The position numbers and the translations under genes are program-made. DNA of 64,000 bases from an uncultured Bacteroides sp. Its GTDB lineage: Bacteria; Bacteroidota; Bacteroidia; Bacteroidales; Bacteroidaceae. The stretch lies in assembly GCA_949289265.1 (NCBI GenBank), contig CASENE010000076.1, positions 1 to 64,000 on the forward strand, read 5' to 3'. Position 1 is the first letter of the stretch; each line of letters opens with the position of its first letter. A model generated the notes under the pieces. That model saw only the letters and a program-made list of their open reading frames with translations, did no database searches and was not told the origin of the DNA. Below are positions 41,896 through 52,734 of this stretch, piece after piece.

Positions 41896-43371
41896 ATGTC
41901 ATTTATTGCAGATAAAGTAGTCATGGACGGGCTCACGTACGACGACGTACTGCTGGTTCCCGCCTATTCCGAAGTCCTTCCTAAAACGGTCGATCTGACG
42001 ACTAAGTTCTCACGCAACATCGAGTTGAAAATCCCCTTTGTGACGGCTGCCATGGATACGGTGACCGAAGCCAAGATGGCTATCGCCATTGCCCGCGAAG
42101 GCGGCATCGGTGTTATCCACAAGAACATGTCCATCGAGGAGCAGGCCCGTCAGGTGGCCATCGTGAAGCGCGCCGAGAACGGCATGATTTACGACCCTGT
42201 CACCATCAAGCGCGGTTCCACGGTGTCCGATGCCTTGGCGCTGATGGCCGAGTATAAGATTGGCGGTATCCCCGTGGTGGACGACGAACGCCACCTGGTG
42301 GGCATCGTGACCAACCGTGACTTGCGCTTTGAGCGCGATCTCAACAAGCATATCGACGAGGTGATGACCAAAGAGAACATCGTCACCACCAACCAGACCA
42401 CCGACCTGGAGGCTGCCGCACACATCCTGCAGGAGCACAAGATTGAGAAGCTGCCTGTGGTGGACAAGGACGGACGCCTGGTGGGCCTCATTACTTATAA
42501 GGATATCACCAAGGCCAAGGACAAGCCCATGGCGTGCAAGGACAGCAAAGGCCGGCTGCGCGTGGCTGCCGGTGTGGGCGTTACGAATGACACGCTGGAG
42601 CGCATGCGCGCCCTGGTGGAGGCCGGCGCCGACGCCATTGTCATCGACACGGCTCACGGGCATTCCAAATACGTGATTGAAAAGCTGAAAGAAGCCAAGC
42701 AGGCCTTCCCCGGCGTGGACATCGTGGTGGGCAACGTGGCTACGGGCGATGCTGCCCGCATGTTGGTCGATGCCGGCGCCGACTGTGTCAAGGTGGGCAT
42801 TGGCCCGGGCTCCATCTGCACCACGCGCATCATTGCCGGCGTGGGCGTGCCCCAGCTTACGGCCGTGTACGACGTGGCCAAGGCGTTGGAAGGAACTGGA
42901 GTGCCTCTGATTGCCGACGGCGGCCTGCGCTATTCGGGCGACGTGGTGAAGGCGCTGGCAGCCGGTGGCTACAGCGTGATGATTGGTTCGCTGGTGGCCG
43001 GTACCGAAGAATCGCCGGGCGACACCATCATCTTCAACGGGCGCAAATTCAAGTCCTACCGCGGCATGGGTTCGCTGGAAGCCATGGAGAACGGCTCGAA
43101 AGACCGTTATTTCCAGAGCGGTACGACCGACGTGAAGAAGCTGGTGCCCGAAGGCATCACGGCCCGCGTTCCTTACAAGGGCACGCTCTACGAGGTAATC
43201 TACCAGTTGGTCGGCGGCTTGCGTTCGGGCATGGGATATTGCGGCGCGGGCAACATCGAGCAGCTGCACAATGCCAAGTTCACCCGCATCACCAATGCCG
43301 GCGTGCGCGAAAGCCATCCGCACGATGTGGCTATCACGAGCGAGGCGCCCAACTATAGCCGTCCGGAGTGA
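41896..43371 (+). CDS. guaB: Inosine-5'-monophosphate dehydrogenase
   Basis: This 491-aa enzyme oxidises IMP to XMP, the committed step of guanine nucleotide synthesis. The N-terminal barrel starts [17 protein letters not shown]. Two CBS domains lie at about residues 95-210 ([33 protein letters not shown]). The catalytic loop [11 protein letters not shown] has the nucleophile Cys at about 308, and a flap [14 protein letters not shown] follows. Full length and intact. It stands alone between the divergent sensor gene and its own terminator. Confidence 0.97.
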   Translation: MSFIADKVVMDGLTYDDVLLVPAYSEVLPKTVDLTTKFSRNIELKIPFVTAAMDTVTEAKMAIAIAREGGIGVIHKNMSIEEQARQVAIVKRAENGMIYDPVTIKRGSTVSDALALMAEYKIGGIPVVDDERHLVGIVTNRDLRFERDLNKHIDEVMTKENIVTTNQTTDLEAAAHILQEHKIEKLPVVDKDGRLVGLITYKDITKAKDKPMACKDSKGRLRVAAGVGVTNDTLERMRALVEAGADAIVIDTAHGHSKYVIEKLKEAKQAFPGVDIVVGNVATGDAARMLVDAGADCVKVGIGPGSICTTRIIAGVGVPQLTAVYDVAKALEGTGVPLIADGGLRYSGDVVKALAAGGYSVMIGSLVAGTEESPGDTIIFNGRKFKSYRGMGSLEAMENGSKDRYFQSGTTDVKKLVPEGITARVPYKGTLYEVIYQLVGGLRSGMGYCGAGNIEQLHNAKFTRITNAGVRESHPHDVAITSEAPNYSRPE

Positions 43372-43411
43372 TGCGATAGGACAGTCGTAGCAATATATAT
43401 AAGGTGAAACC

Positions 43412-43458
43412 GTGCCGGAGACGAGCCGTCGGAGCTTGTCTTCGGCACGTTTCTTTTG
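43412..43458 (+). terminator. Rho-independent terminator after guaB
   Basis: The stem GTGCCGGAGACGAGC (43412-43426) pairs with GCTTGTCTTCGGCAC (43434-43448), with two mismatch or wobble positions, followed by GTTTCTTTT. Confidence 0.7.
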
Positions 43459-43496
43459 CCGGGGCAGGACACTGTGTTCCAGTTGCTTATGCCTGC

Positions 43497-43606
43497 TTGC
43501 CTGGGACTTGACTTCCAGCAACCTGGGACTTAACCTCCAGCAAGCTGGGACTTAACTTCCAGCGACTGGGGACTTAAGTCCCGACAACCGGCGCTTTAAC
43601 CCCTGC
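43497..43606. repeat. Tandem array, five copies of a 22-bp unit
   Basis: Units start at 43497, 43519, 43541, 43563 and 43585, consensus CAACCTGGGACTTAACTTCC plus AG. The period is identical to the arrays at 9375 and 37282. It lies between the guaB terminator and the envelope-foldase operon. Confidence 0.8.
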
Positions 43607-43730
43607 CGGGCGGGTCTCCTCCGGCCGTGGACAGGGCGGTTAATTTTATCCCTCCGCGCGTTGGCGCGCGAAGAAATAATGCTTTACTTTGCGGGCGATT
43701 TGGTTGGAACGATTCTCTAATGATTGTCTG

Positions 43731-45143
43731 ATGAAACATCTGTCTAAATACTTCTTTTGCCTGTGGTGCGCCTGCGCCGCCTCTGTGGCAGTCTTGTGGG
43801 CCAAGGACGACCCTGTGCTGATGCGCGTGGGCGGCTATGATGTGCCCTTGTCCGAGTTCGAGTATGCCTGCCGCCGGACGTTGCGCGCGCCTGCGGATGT
43901 CCAGCTGCCGTTGGCCGACCTTGCGCGGGACTATGCCGACTTCCGCTTGCAGGTGCAGGCGGCCCGCCGGGCCGGGTTGGACACGCTCCCGTCTTTCCGT
44001 CGCAGCCAGCAGCTGTACCGGGTCGGCCTTTTGCGTTCTTTCCTGGCCGATTCGGCCGCCCTGCACCACGCCTTGCGCCGCCGATACGACCGTTGGGCTG
44101 CCCGCGGCCCCCGCTTGTTGGTGGAGCAGATCTATTTCCATCTCCCCCAAAATGTTACGGCTTCGGCCCTGCGTGCGGCTACCGTGCGGATGGATTCCAT
44201 CTACCGTGCCTTGCAGCGGGCCGGCCAAGGGGCTTTTGGCGACTTCGTATCCCGCTTTTCGGACGACAAATCCCGCCGGTGGCTGATGCGCCTGGAGGAG
44301 ACGGCGGAGGTGGAGGATACAGCCTTTGCGTTGCGACCCGGGCAGTGGTCGCGTCCCTTCTTTTCGCCCCGCGGGCTGCACATCGTCCGGGTGGTCGAGC
44401 GGCGTGCGGTTCCTCCGTTCGAGGCCGTGCGCGACTCGCTGTTGCAGGCCTGTCCGGCGTGTGTGGACGAGGCGGTGCGGGCGCATGCCGTGCGGGTGGC
44501 CCACGCGCGCGGCGCCCTGTCCGACGGGCGGCTGCGCGAGGTGCTGATGTCCGAATGCCGGCGGTTGGAGCGCGAGGACGGAGCTTTCCGTCTGGCCGTG
44601 CAGGCGCACGCCGACTCTTTGCTGGCCCGGGCTGTCGCCCGCCAGGCCCTGGATGAGACTCCCGATTCGGCCGCCCTGCAACACTTTTTCCGCCGTCATC
44701 ATGCGCGCTACCGCTGGGATACGGCCCGCTATCGGGGCATCGTGCTGCTCTGCTCTTCGCGCCGGGTGGCCAAGCGGGCCCGCAAACTGCTGAAACACCT
44801 GCCGTCGTCCGACTGGACCAATGCCATCCGCTTGATGCTCAATCGCGAAGATACCCTGGTGCTGGCCCGTCAGGGCACGTTTGCTCCCGGACAGGATGCC
44901 TGGGTGGACGAGCGCGTTTTCAGGCAGGGCGAGGCGCCCGAACGCCGGGGCTATGAGCACGTCGTGCTGTTGGGCCGCAAGCTGAAGGGGCCCGAGGACT
45001 ACCGCGAGGTGCAGGCAGCCGTCGTGGCCGATTGGAAGGCCGATTGCGCCAAGCGTTGGCTCTCCGCCCTGCGTGCCGCCGGTAAGGTTGAAATAAACCA
45101 AGAGGTTTTAAAAACCGTTAATTATCACAGCAACAAGCGATGA
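43731..45143 (+). CDS. Periplasmic PpiC-type peptidyl-prolyl isomerase (SurA-like)
   Basis: This encodes about 470 aa. Signal peptide MKHLSKYFFCLWCACAASVAVLWA; the ATG at 43731 fits it. It has a SurA-like helical N-terminal region (PLADLARDYADFRLQVQAARRAGLDTLPSFRRS) and a parvulin domain (LLVEQIYFHLPQ ... FGDFVSRFSDDKSRR ... LRPGQWSRPFFSPRGLHIVRVVERR). The parvulin fold is recognisable, although a typical GG at the GGxLG position is replaced by WLMRL, so isomerase activity may be weak. It is the first of a run of envelope-biogenesis genes and lies 34 nt before the next. The coding sequence is unusually rich in GC and in Arg/Ala. Confidence 0.8.
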   Translation: MKHLSKYFFCLWCACAASVAVLWAKDDPVLMRVGGYDVPLSEFEYACRRTLRAPADVQLPLADLARDYADFRLQVQAARRAGLDTLPSFRRSQQLYRVGLLRSFLADSAALHHALRRRYDRWAARGPRLLVEQIYFHLPQNVTASALRAATVRMDSIYRALQRAGQGAFGDFVSRFSDDKSRRWLMRLEETAEVEDTAFALRPGQWSRPFFSPRGLHIVRVVERRAVPPFEAVRDSLLQACPACVDEAVRAHAVRVAHARGALSDGRLREVLMSECRRLEREDGAFRLAVQAHADSLLARAVARQALDETPDSAALQHFFRRHHARYRWDTARYRGIVLLCSSRRVAKRARKLLKHLPSSDWTNAIRLMLNREDTLVLARQGTFAPGQDAWVDERVFRQGEAPERRGYEHVVLLGRKLKGPEDYREVQAAVVADWKADCAKRWLSALRAAGKVEINQEVLKTVNYHSNKR

Positions 45144-45177
45144 AAGCCGTATCTTCGTGGCTTGTAAGTAAGAATCA

Positions 45178-46038
45178 ATGCGAGTGCCGATGCGAATGAC
45201 CGTTGTAGGACTGGGCCTGCTCTTGGGCCTCTGCGTAGCGTGCAGCCCTGCGCCCGACCACCGGGGGCGGACACCGCTGGCGGAGGTGGAGGGCCGTTTC
45301 CTGTACCGCGAAGACCTGCAGGCGGCGCTTCCTGTCGGTTTGTCGAAGGCGGACAGCACGCGCTTTGCCGACGATTACGTGAAGCGTTGGGCGGAAGAGA
45401 CCCTGCTGTATGCCAAGGCCGAGGAAAACATCCCCGACAATGCCGCCATCGAGCAGCAGGTGGAAAGTTATCGGCGTACGCTCATCCTGCATGCCTACCG
45501 CCAGGCGTTGATTCACCAGAAGTTGGCGGACGACATCGCGGAGCCCGAGATAGAGGATTATTACCGCAGCCATGCCGAACTGTTCAAGGTGGAGCAGCCA
45601 CTGATTCAGGGCCTGTTCATCAAGGTGCCGCTCCAGGCGCCACGTCTGGCCGAGGTGCGCCGCTGGTATCGGTCGGACAGCCACGAGGCTGTGGAGCACT
45701 TGGAGAAATACAGTCTGCGCAACGCCGTGAAGTATGAGTATTTCTATGACAAGTGGCGTCCCGTGTCCGAGGTCTTCGGCTGGATGCCCCGGCAGGAAGG
45801 CGCCGATGCCGAGAAGAAACTGCGCGCGCTGCCGCACATCGAGCTGCAGGATACGGCCTACCATTACTTCCTGCACGTCACCGGCTATCGCGCTGTGGGC
45901 GAGGAAGAACCCTACGAAGTGGCCCGTGCCCACGCCCGCCAGCTGTTGCTCAACGAGCGTCGGGGCGCCTTCCTCCGCCAGGTGAGCGACGACCTGTACC
46001 GCGAAGCGGTGGACAAACATGAAATAAAGTATTATTGA
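45178..46038 (+). CDS. SurA-like N-domain lipoprotein lacking a clear parvulin domain
   Basis: This is a 286-aa protein. The signal sequence MRMTVVGLGLLLGLCVAC ends in a lipobox cysteine. The ATG at 45178 adds four residues before a second possible ATG at 45190. The body resembles the substrate-binding N and C helices of SurA-type foldases (FADDYVKRWAEETLLYAKAEENIPDN, LIHQKLADDIAEPEIEDYYRSHAELFKVEQPLIQGLFIKVP) without the isomerase core motifs. It sits between two PpiC/SurA genes (34 and 14 nt gaps), so it is likely a partner in outer-membrane protein folding. Confidence 0.65.
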   Translation: MRVPMRMTVVGLGLLLGLCVACSPAPDHRGRTPLAEVEGRFLYREDLQAALPVGLSKADSTRFADDYVKRWAEETLLYAKAEENIPDNAAIEQQVESYRRTLILHAYRQALIHQKLADDIAEPEIEDYYRSHAELFKVEQPLIQGLFIKVPLQAPRLAEVRRWYRSDSHEAVEHLEKYSLRNAVKYEYFYDKWRPVSEVFGWMPRQEGADAEKKLRALPHIELQDTAYHYFLHVTGYRAVGEEEPYEVARAHARQLLLNERRGAFLRQVSDDLYREAVDKHEIKYY

Positions 46039-46052
46039 TACACTGAAAGATA

Positions 46053-47417
46053 ATGAAGAAGAACCTGAAGACAACCCTTTTATCCGTCTTGATGCTCTGC
46101 CTCGGCATGGCCGTCTCTGCACAAGACAATGTGGTGGACGAAGTGGTATGGGTGGTAGGCGACGAAGCCATCCTCAAGTCCGAAGTTGAGGAAGCCCGTC
46201 TCAACGCCCTCTACGAAGGACGCCGTTTCGATGCCGACCCCTATTGCGTGATTCCCGAGGAACTGGCCGTGCAGAAGCTCTTCCTTCACCAGGCCGAACT
46301 GGACAGTATCGAGGTGCCCGAAAGCGAAGTCATCCAGCGTGTAGATTTCCAGACCAGCCAGTTCATTGCCAACATCGGCTCCCGCGAGAAGATGGAAGAA
46401 TACTTCAACAAGACCTCCAGCCAGATTCGCGAGACCCTGCGCGAGAATGTGCGCGAAGGCCTCAAGGTGCAGAAGATGCAGCAGAAGCTGGTGGGCGAGG
46501 TCAAGGTGACCCCGGCCGAAGTGCGCCGCTATTTCCAAAAACTTCCGCCGGACAGCATCCCCTACGTGCCCACCCAGGTGGAGGTGCAAATCATCACCCA
46601 GCAGCCCCGTGTCCCCATCGAGGAGATTGAGGCCGTGAAAGCCCGCTTGCGCGAGTTTACCGACCGCGTGAACAAGGGAGAGACCAGCTTCTCCACCTTG
46701 GCGCGCATGTATTCCGAAGACCGTGGCTCGGCCATCAATGGCGGCGAACTGCCTTTCATGGGCCGTGGCCAGCTGGATCCCGCCTTTGCCAACGTGGCTT
46801 TCAACCTCCAGACGCCGGAGAAGATTTCAAAGATTGTAGAGTCCGAATACGGCTTCCACATCATCCAACTGATGGAGAAGCGCGGCGACCGCATCCGTGT
46901 GCGCCACATCCTGCTGAAGCCCCATGTCCCCGACTCCGCCCTGGTGGCCGGCATGTCGCGCCTGGACTCCATAGCCGACGATATCCGCAACGAAAAGTTC
47001 AAGTTCGAGGAGGCAGCCGCCGTCCTGTCCGACGACAAGGATACGCGCAACAACCACGGCCTTTTGCCCAATCCCAACAACAACACCTCGCGTTTCGAGA
47101 TGCAGGAACTGCCGCCCGAGATAGCCAAGATGGTAGACAAGATGGAGGTGGGCGAAATCTCCAAGGCCTTCACCATGATTCCGCAGAACACGGGCAAGGA
47201 GGTGTGCGTGATAGTCAAGCTGAAGAGTCGCATCAATGGTCACAAGGCCACGATTTCCGAAGACTACCAGCGCCTGAAGGACATCGTGCTGCAGAAGCGG
47301 CAGGCCGAAGTGCTGGAAGACTGGATACGCGACAAGCAGAAGACCACCTATGTCCGCATCAAGGACAACTGGCGCCACAACTGCAACTTTAAGTATCCGG
47401 GCTGGATCAAGGAATAA
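46053..47417 (+). CDS. surA: SurA-type periplasmic chaperone / peptidyl-prolyl isomerase
   Basis: This 454-aa protein has the signal peptide MKKNLKTTLLSVLMLCLGMAVSAQ, a SurA N-terminal domain (VVDEVVWVVGDEAILKSEVEEAR), and two parvulin domains. The first is typical: FSTLARMYSEDRGSAINGGELPFMGRGQLDPAFANVAF ... YGFHIIQLMEKRGDRIRVRHIL. The second is more diverged: FKFEEAAAVLSDDKDTRNNHGLL. It escorts unfolded outer-membrane proteins through the periplasm. Third gene of the operon. Confidence 0.92.
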   Translation: MKKNLKTTLLSVLMLCLGMAVSAQDNVVDEVVWVVGDEAILKSEVEEARLNALYEGRRFDADPYCVIPEELAVQKLFLHQAELDSIEVPESEVIQRVDFQTSQFIANIGSREKMEEYFNKTSSQIRETLRENVREGLKVQKMQQKLVGEVKVTPAEVRRYFQKLPPDSIPYVPTQVEVQIITQQPRVPIEEIEAVKARLREFTDRVNKGETSFSTLARMYSEDRGSAINGGELPFMGRGQLDPAFANVAFNLQTPEKISKIVESEYGFHIIQLMEKRGDRIRVRHILLKPHVPDSALVAGMSRLDSIADDIRNEKFKFEEAAAVLSDDKDTRNNHGLLPNPNNNTSRFEMQELPPEIAKMVDKMEVGEISKAFTMIPQNTGKEVCVIVKLKSRINGHKATISEDYQRLKDIVLQKRQAEVLEDWIRDKQKTTYVRIKDNWRHNCNFKYPGWIKE

Positions 47418-47449
47418 GTGTGGCTTCGTGGCTTATACAGACTACGCCT

Positions 47450-49120
47450 ATGCAGAAAGATAAGACGAAACACTCCAGGCCGGACAGGCACAGGTTCCTC
47501 TTGCTGGGGATTCTGTGCCTGTTTGGCATGGCGTGGGTAGGGGCGCAGACGCCCCGTGGCGAGCAGCCGTCGGAGAAGAAGAAGACGCGTGTCGACCTGC
47601 TCTACGCCGATTCTGCCGTAGCAGACAAGGAGCATCGCCCCGACGTGCAGGTGCTCATCGGTTCCGTGAGGCTGAAGCACGACAGCATGTACATGTTTTG
47701 CGACAGTGCCTTGATATTCGAGAAAGTCAACTCCGTGGAGGCCTTTGGCAATGTGCGCATGGAGCAGGGCGACACCTTGTTTATCTACAGCGATTACCTC
47801 TATTACGACGGCACCACGCAACTGGCCATGCTGCGCGAAAACGTGCGCATGATAAACCGCGACACCGAACTGACCACCGACAGCCTGAACTACGACCGGC
47901 TGCTGGATTTAGGATACTATTTCGAGGGAGGCACTCTGGCCGATTCGGTCAACGTGCTGACCTCCTGGTGGGGCGAATACAGCCCCGCCACCAAGCTGGC
48001 CGTGTTCAACGAAGACGTCGAGCTGGTCAATCCCCGTTTCGTGCTGACCTCGGACACGCTGAAATACAGCACGCTGACCAAGGTGGCCACCATCTTGGGC
48101 CCTTCGGACATCGTGAACGACAGCAACCACATCTATTCCGAGCGCGGCGTCTATGACACCAATACCGACCAAGCCATTCTGCTGAACCGCTCCGTGCTGA
48201 CCAACCAAGGGCGCAAATTGACGGGCGACAGCTTGTTCTACGACCGGCGGCAGGGCTATGGCGAAGCCTTTGGGCGCGTGCAGCTGAACGACACGGTGAA
48301 CCGCAACATGCTGACAGGCGAATACTGTTTCTATAACGAGTTGACCGACTGTGCCGTGGCCACCGACCGTGCCGTGGCCATCGACTACCGGCAGGGCGAC
48401 AGCCTCTACATGCACGCCGACACCCTGCGGCTGGTCACCTTCCATCTCAACACCGATTCGGTCTACCGCGAGATGCGCGCCTACCACAAGGTGCGTGCCT
48501 ATCGCACGGATGTGCAAGCCGTGTGCGACTCGGCCGTCTACAATTCCAAGGATTCCTGCATGACCATGTATCGCGACCCCATCCTGTGGTATGGCCGGCA
48601 GCAACTGTTGGGCGAGGTGGTCAAGGTCTACGTCAACGACAGCACCATCAACTGGGCGCACATCATCAACCAGACCCTGGCCGTGGAGCAGATGGACAGC
48701 GTGCACTACAACCAGGTGTCCGGCAAGGAGATGATGGCCTACTTCCACGAAGGCGAGATGCGTCAGGTCGATGTCAACGGCAACGTGTTGGTCACCTATT
48801 ACCCGCTTGACGACAAAGATTCCACCATGATAGGCATGGACTACACCGAGGGAGGCTTTCTGCGCATGATGATCAAGGAGCGCAAGATGGAGCGCGGCTC
48901 CTTCATCGGCAAGGCCTCGGGCACGATGTATCCCATGGACCAGATTCCGCCCGACAAGTTGCGCCTGCCGTCGTTTGCCTGGTTCGACTACGTGCGCCCG
49001 CTCAACAAGGAAGACATCTTCAACTGGCGCGGCAAGAAAGCCGACCAGCGGCTGAAGAAGAGCGACCGGGGCCCCGTCGTATCGCCTCGCGAGATGCACA
49101 TCGAGCGAACCCAGAGGTAA
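47450..49120 (+). CDS. OstA/LptA-like periplasmic protein
   Basis: This encodes 556 aa. The start at the ATG 47450 (MQKDKTKHSRPDRHRFLLLGILCLFGMAWVGAQ) places a Sec signal peptide at the N-terminus. A GTG 30 nt earlier is unlikely. The body is repetitive beta-jellyroll strands in the LptA/OstA style: VQVLIGSVRLKHDSMYMFCDSALIFEKVNSVEAFGNVRMEQGD, YSDYLYYDGTTQLAMLRENVRM, LTGDSLFYDRRQGYGEAFGRVQL. LptA-type proteins bridge the periplasm in lipopolysaccharide transport. It follows surA by 32 nt in the envelope operon. Confidence 0.8.
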   Translation: MQKDKTKHSRPDRHRFLLLGILCLFGMAWVGAQTPRGEQPSEKKKTRVDLLYADSAVADKEHRPDVQVLIGSVRLKHDSMYMFCDSALIFEKVNSVEAFGNVRMEQGDTLFIYSDYLYYDGTTQLAMLRENVRMINRDTELTTDSLNYDRLLDLGYYFEGGTLADSVNVLTSWWGEYSPATKLAVFNEDVELVNPRFVLTSDTLKYSTLTKVATILGPSDIVNDSNHIYSERGVYDTNTDQAILLNRSVLTNQGRKLTGDSLFYDRRQGYGEAFGRVQLNDTVNRNMLTGEYCFYNELTDCAVATDRAVAIDYRQGDSLYMHADTLRLVTFHLNTDSVYREMRAYHKVRAYRTDVQAVCDSAVYNSKDSCMTMYRDPILWYGRQQLLGEVVKVYVNDSTINWAHIINQTLAVEQMDSVHYNQVSGKEMMAYFHEGEMRQVDVNGNVLVTYYPLDDKDSTMIGMDYTEGGFLRMMIKERKMERGSFIGKASGTMYPMDQIPPDKLRLPSFAWFDYVRPLNKEDIFNWRGKKADQRLKKSDRGPVVSPREMHIERTQR

Positions 49121-49132
49121 CCCTTGCCGCCT

Positions 49133-49423
49133 ATGTTGTTCGGACTGTTTGACATACGCAAGCCCCGGGGCTACCACCATCCCTACATCTACGTGGACGA
49201 ACGCCGCGAACGCCTGGAGCAACTGGCCGACGAGGCCCGCCGACGGCTGGGGATGCCCTCCGGAAAGCCGCAGGACACGTCCCGTGTGCGTGACAAGTTT
49301 GTGGAGGCCACCACCCACCTGAAGCATCGCCGTCGGCGGAAAAGGCAGCCGCTCCACGTGGTGGTCTTGCTCTTCTTCGTCACCCTGCTGCTCTACCTCT
49401 GGGCCGTCATCCTCAGCGTGTGA
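49133..49423 (+). CDS. Small single-pass membrane protein of unknown function
   Basis: This is a 96-aa protein starting MLFGLFDIRKPRGYHHPYIYVDERRERL. It has a basic middle (KHRRRRKRQ) and one C-terminal transmembrane helix (PLHVVVLLFFVTLLLYLWAVIL). Proteins of this shape commonly sit between the LptA-like gene and mutL in Bacteroides. No function is known to me. It lies 12 nt after the previous stop, so it is co-transcribed. Confidence 0.7.
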   Translation: MLFGLFDIRKPRGYHHPYIYVDERRERLEQLADEARRRLGMPSGKPQDTSRVRDKFVEATTHLKHRRRRKRQPLHVVVLLFFVTLLLYLWAVILSV

Positions 49424-49536
49424 AGGCAACCGGACAGGGCGTCGGGAGATACCGGGGGCGTCTTGGGGATGCCTGCCGCCTCGTGAAACGGGGCTTTTGT
49501 GATAACAGATAATATAAGGAAAGGAGAATTGACTCT

Positions 49537-51396
49537 ATGAGCGATATCATTCATTTGTTGCCCGATTCGGTGGCCAACCAGATAGCCGCCGGCGAGGTGA
49601 TACAGCGTCCCGCCTCCGTCGTCAAGGAACTGGTAGAGAACGCCATTGATGCCGAGGCCCGCGAGATTCAGGTGTTGGTGACCGATGCCGGGAAGACCTG
49701 CATACAAGTCATTGACGACGGCAAGGGCATGTCGGAGACGGATGCCCGCCTCTCGTTCGAGCGGCATGCCACGTCTAAGATTCGCGAGGCTGCCGACCTC
49801 TTCGCCTTGCACACCATGGGTTTCCGGGGTGAGGCATTGGCCTCCATTGCCGCTGTGGCCGAGGTCGAGTTGCGCACCCGCCAGGAAAGCGACGAGCTGG
49901 GCACCCGCCTGCTCATTGCCGGTTCCAAGGTGGAGAGCCAGGAACTGGTGTCTTGTCCCAAAGGCTGCAATTTCCAGGTGAAAAACCTCTTTTTCAACGT
50001 GCCGGCCCGCCGCAAGTTCCTGAAGGCCAACTCGACGGAACTGAGCAACATCCTGGCCGAGTTCGAACGCATAGTGTTGGTGCACCCCGACGTTTCTTTC
50101 CGTCTTTACAGCAACGATGCCGAGCTCTTCCACCTGCCTGCCGTCCCCTTGCGTCAGCGCGTCATGGCCGTCTTCGGCAAGAAGATGAACCAGCAGCTGC
50201 TGCCGGTGAGCGTGGATACCAGCCTGGTGCGCATTTCGGGCTTCGTGGCCAAACCCGAGACCGCCCGCAAGAAGGGAGCGCACCAGTATTTCTTTGTCAA
50301 CAACCGCTACATGCGCCATCCCTATTTCCACAAGGCGGTGATGGAGGCCTACGAGCGGCTGATTCCCGCCGGCGAGCAGATATCCTATTTCATCTATTTC
50401 GACGTAGACCCGGCCAATATCGACGTCAACATCCACCCGACCAAGACCGAAATCAAATTCGAGAACGAGCAGGCCATCTGGCAAATCCTCTCGGCCGCCG
50501 TCAAAGAGTCGTTGGGCAAGTTCAGTGCCATTCCTACCATCGACTTCGACACCGAAGACATGCCGGACATGCCCGCCTATAATCCTCAGGGCGATGTTGT
50601 TCCGCCGCAGGTGCACTACGATGCCGGTTTCGACCCCTTTGCCGCCACATCTGCCGCTTCGGCGGGCGGGGGAGGCGGCACGCCGGCCTATACCCGTCGG
50701 CCTGCTGCGGACTGGGAAGCCCTCTATTCCGGCGTCTCCCGGGCCAGCAAGATGAACGAGCCCGATGACGACCTCTTGCCCGACGAAGAACTGGTGTCCG
50801 CGCCGCTCTATGCCGACGAACCGGTGGTGGAGAAGGGCGCCCAGCACTTCCAGCTGAAAGGCCGTTTCATCCTCACCTCCGTCAAGTCCGGCCTGATGCT
50901 CATCGACCAGCATCGGGCCCATGTGCGCGTGCTTTTCGACCGATATATGGAGCAGATACGGGGCCGCCACGGCGTGCCGCAAGGCGTGCTGTTTCCCGAG
51001 GTCGTCGAACTTACGGCTTCGGAGGCCGCCGTGTTGGAAAGCCTCACCAACGACCTCTCTGCCGTGGGCTTCGAGCTGACCCCCCTGGGCGGCGGCAGCT
51101 ATGCCATCAACGGCGTGCCGGCCGGCATCGAGGGCCTCAGTCCGGTGGAACTCATCAAGAATATGGTGCACAGCGCGCTGGAGAAGGGCGGCGATGTCCG
51201 CGAAGAGATACAGACCGCCTTGGCGCTTACCCTGGCCCGCTCTGCCGCCATCGTTTACGGGCAGGTGCTTGGCGAGGAAGAGATGGCCAACCTGGTGGAC
51301 AGCCTGTTTGCCTGCCCCACGCCGGGCTATACGCCCGACGGCAAGGTGGTGCTGGTGACGGTGAAAGAAGAAGAAATAGAGAAACGCTTTGCCTGA
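49537..51396 (+). CDS. mutL: DNA mismatch repair protein MutL
   Basis: This 619-aa GHKL ATPase links MutS mismatch recognition to excision. The N-terminal motifs are intact: [30 protein letters not shown], and [11 protein letters not shown] low-complexity linker ([12 protein letters not shown]) joins the C-terminal dimerisation domain ([28 protein letters not shown]). A purine-rich AAGGAG lies about 10 nt before the ATG. Confidence 0.95.
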   Translation: MSDIIHLLPDSVANQIAAGEVIQRPASVVKELVENAIDAEAREIQVLVTDAGKTCIQVIDDGKGMSETDARLSFERHATSKIREAADLFALHTMGFRGEALASIAAVAEVELRTRQESDELGTRLLIAGSKVESQELVSCPKGCNFQVKNLFFNVPARRKFLKANSTELSNILAEFERIVLVHPDVSFRLYSNDAELFHLPAVPLRQRVMAVFGKKMNQQLLPVSVDTSLVRISGFVAKPETARKKGAHQYFFVNNRYMRHPYFHKAVMEAYERLIPAGEQISYFIYFDVDPANIDVNIHPTKTEIKFENEQAIWQILSAAVKESLGKFSAIPTIDFDTEDMPDMPAYNPQGDVVPPQVHYDAGFDPFAATSAASAGGGGGTPAYTRRPAADWEALYSGVSRASKMNEPDDDLLPDEELVSAPLYADEPVVEKGAQHFQLKGRFILTSVKSGLMLIDQHRAHVRVLFDRYMEQIRGRHGVPQGVLFPEVVELTASEAAVLESLTNDLSAVGFELTPLGGGSYAINGVPAGIEGLSPVELIKNMVHSALEKGGDVREEIQTALALTLARSAAIVYGQVLGEEEMANLVDSLFACPTPGYTPDGKVVLVTVKEEEIEKRFA

Positions 51397-51422
51397 CCGG
51401 CATCGGCGGGCGCGAACAAGAA

Positions 51423-51485
51423 AGCGGGCTGCGGAGGCGGGAAGACGACGATTCGTCCGTCCCTTTCCTCCGCAGTCCGCTTTTT
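51423..51485. terminator. Bidirectional terminator between mutL and trpS
   Basis: AGCGGGCTGCGGAGG (51423-51437) and CCTCCGCAGTCCGCT (51467-51481) pair with one mismatch. A-rich sequence on the left and T-run on the right allow termination of both convergent genes. Confidence 0.75.
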
Positions 51486-51512
51486 CCGCTGTCGGCAGCC
51501 GGTGGTTTCCGG

Positions 51513-52706
<1,194 letters not shown>

Positions 52707-52734
52707 CGCCGCAAATAACGAAACACCGCACTCT

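Noticed and set aside
43689-43696. Promoter TAnnTTTG for the foldase operon near TTACTTTG
   Set aside because: The match is one base short of the consensus spacing, so it was left unannotated.
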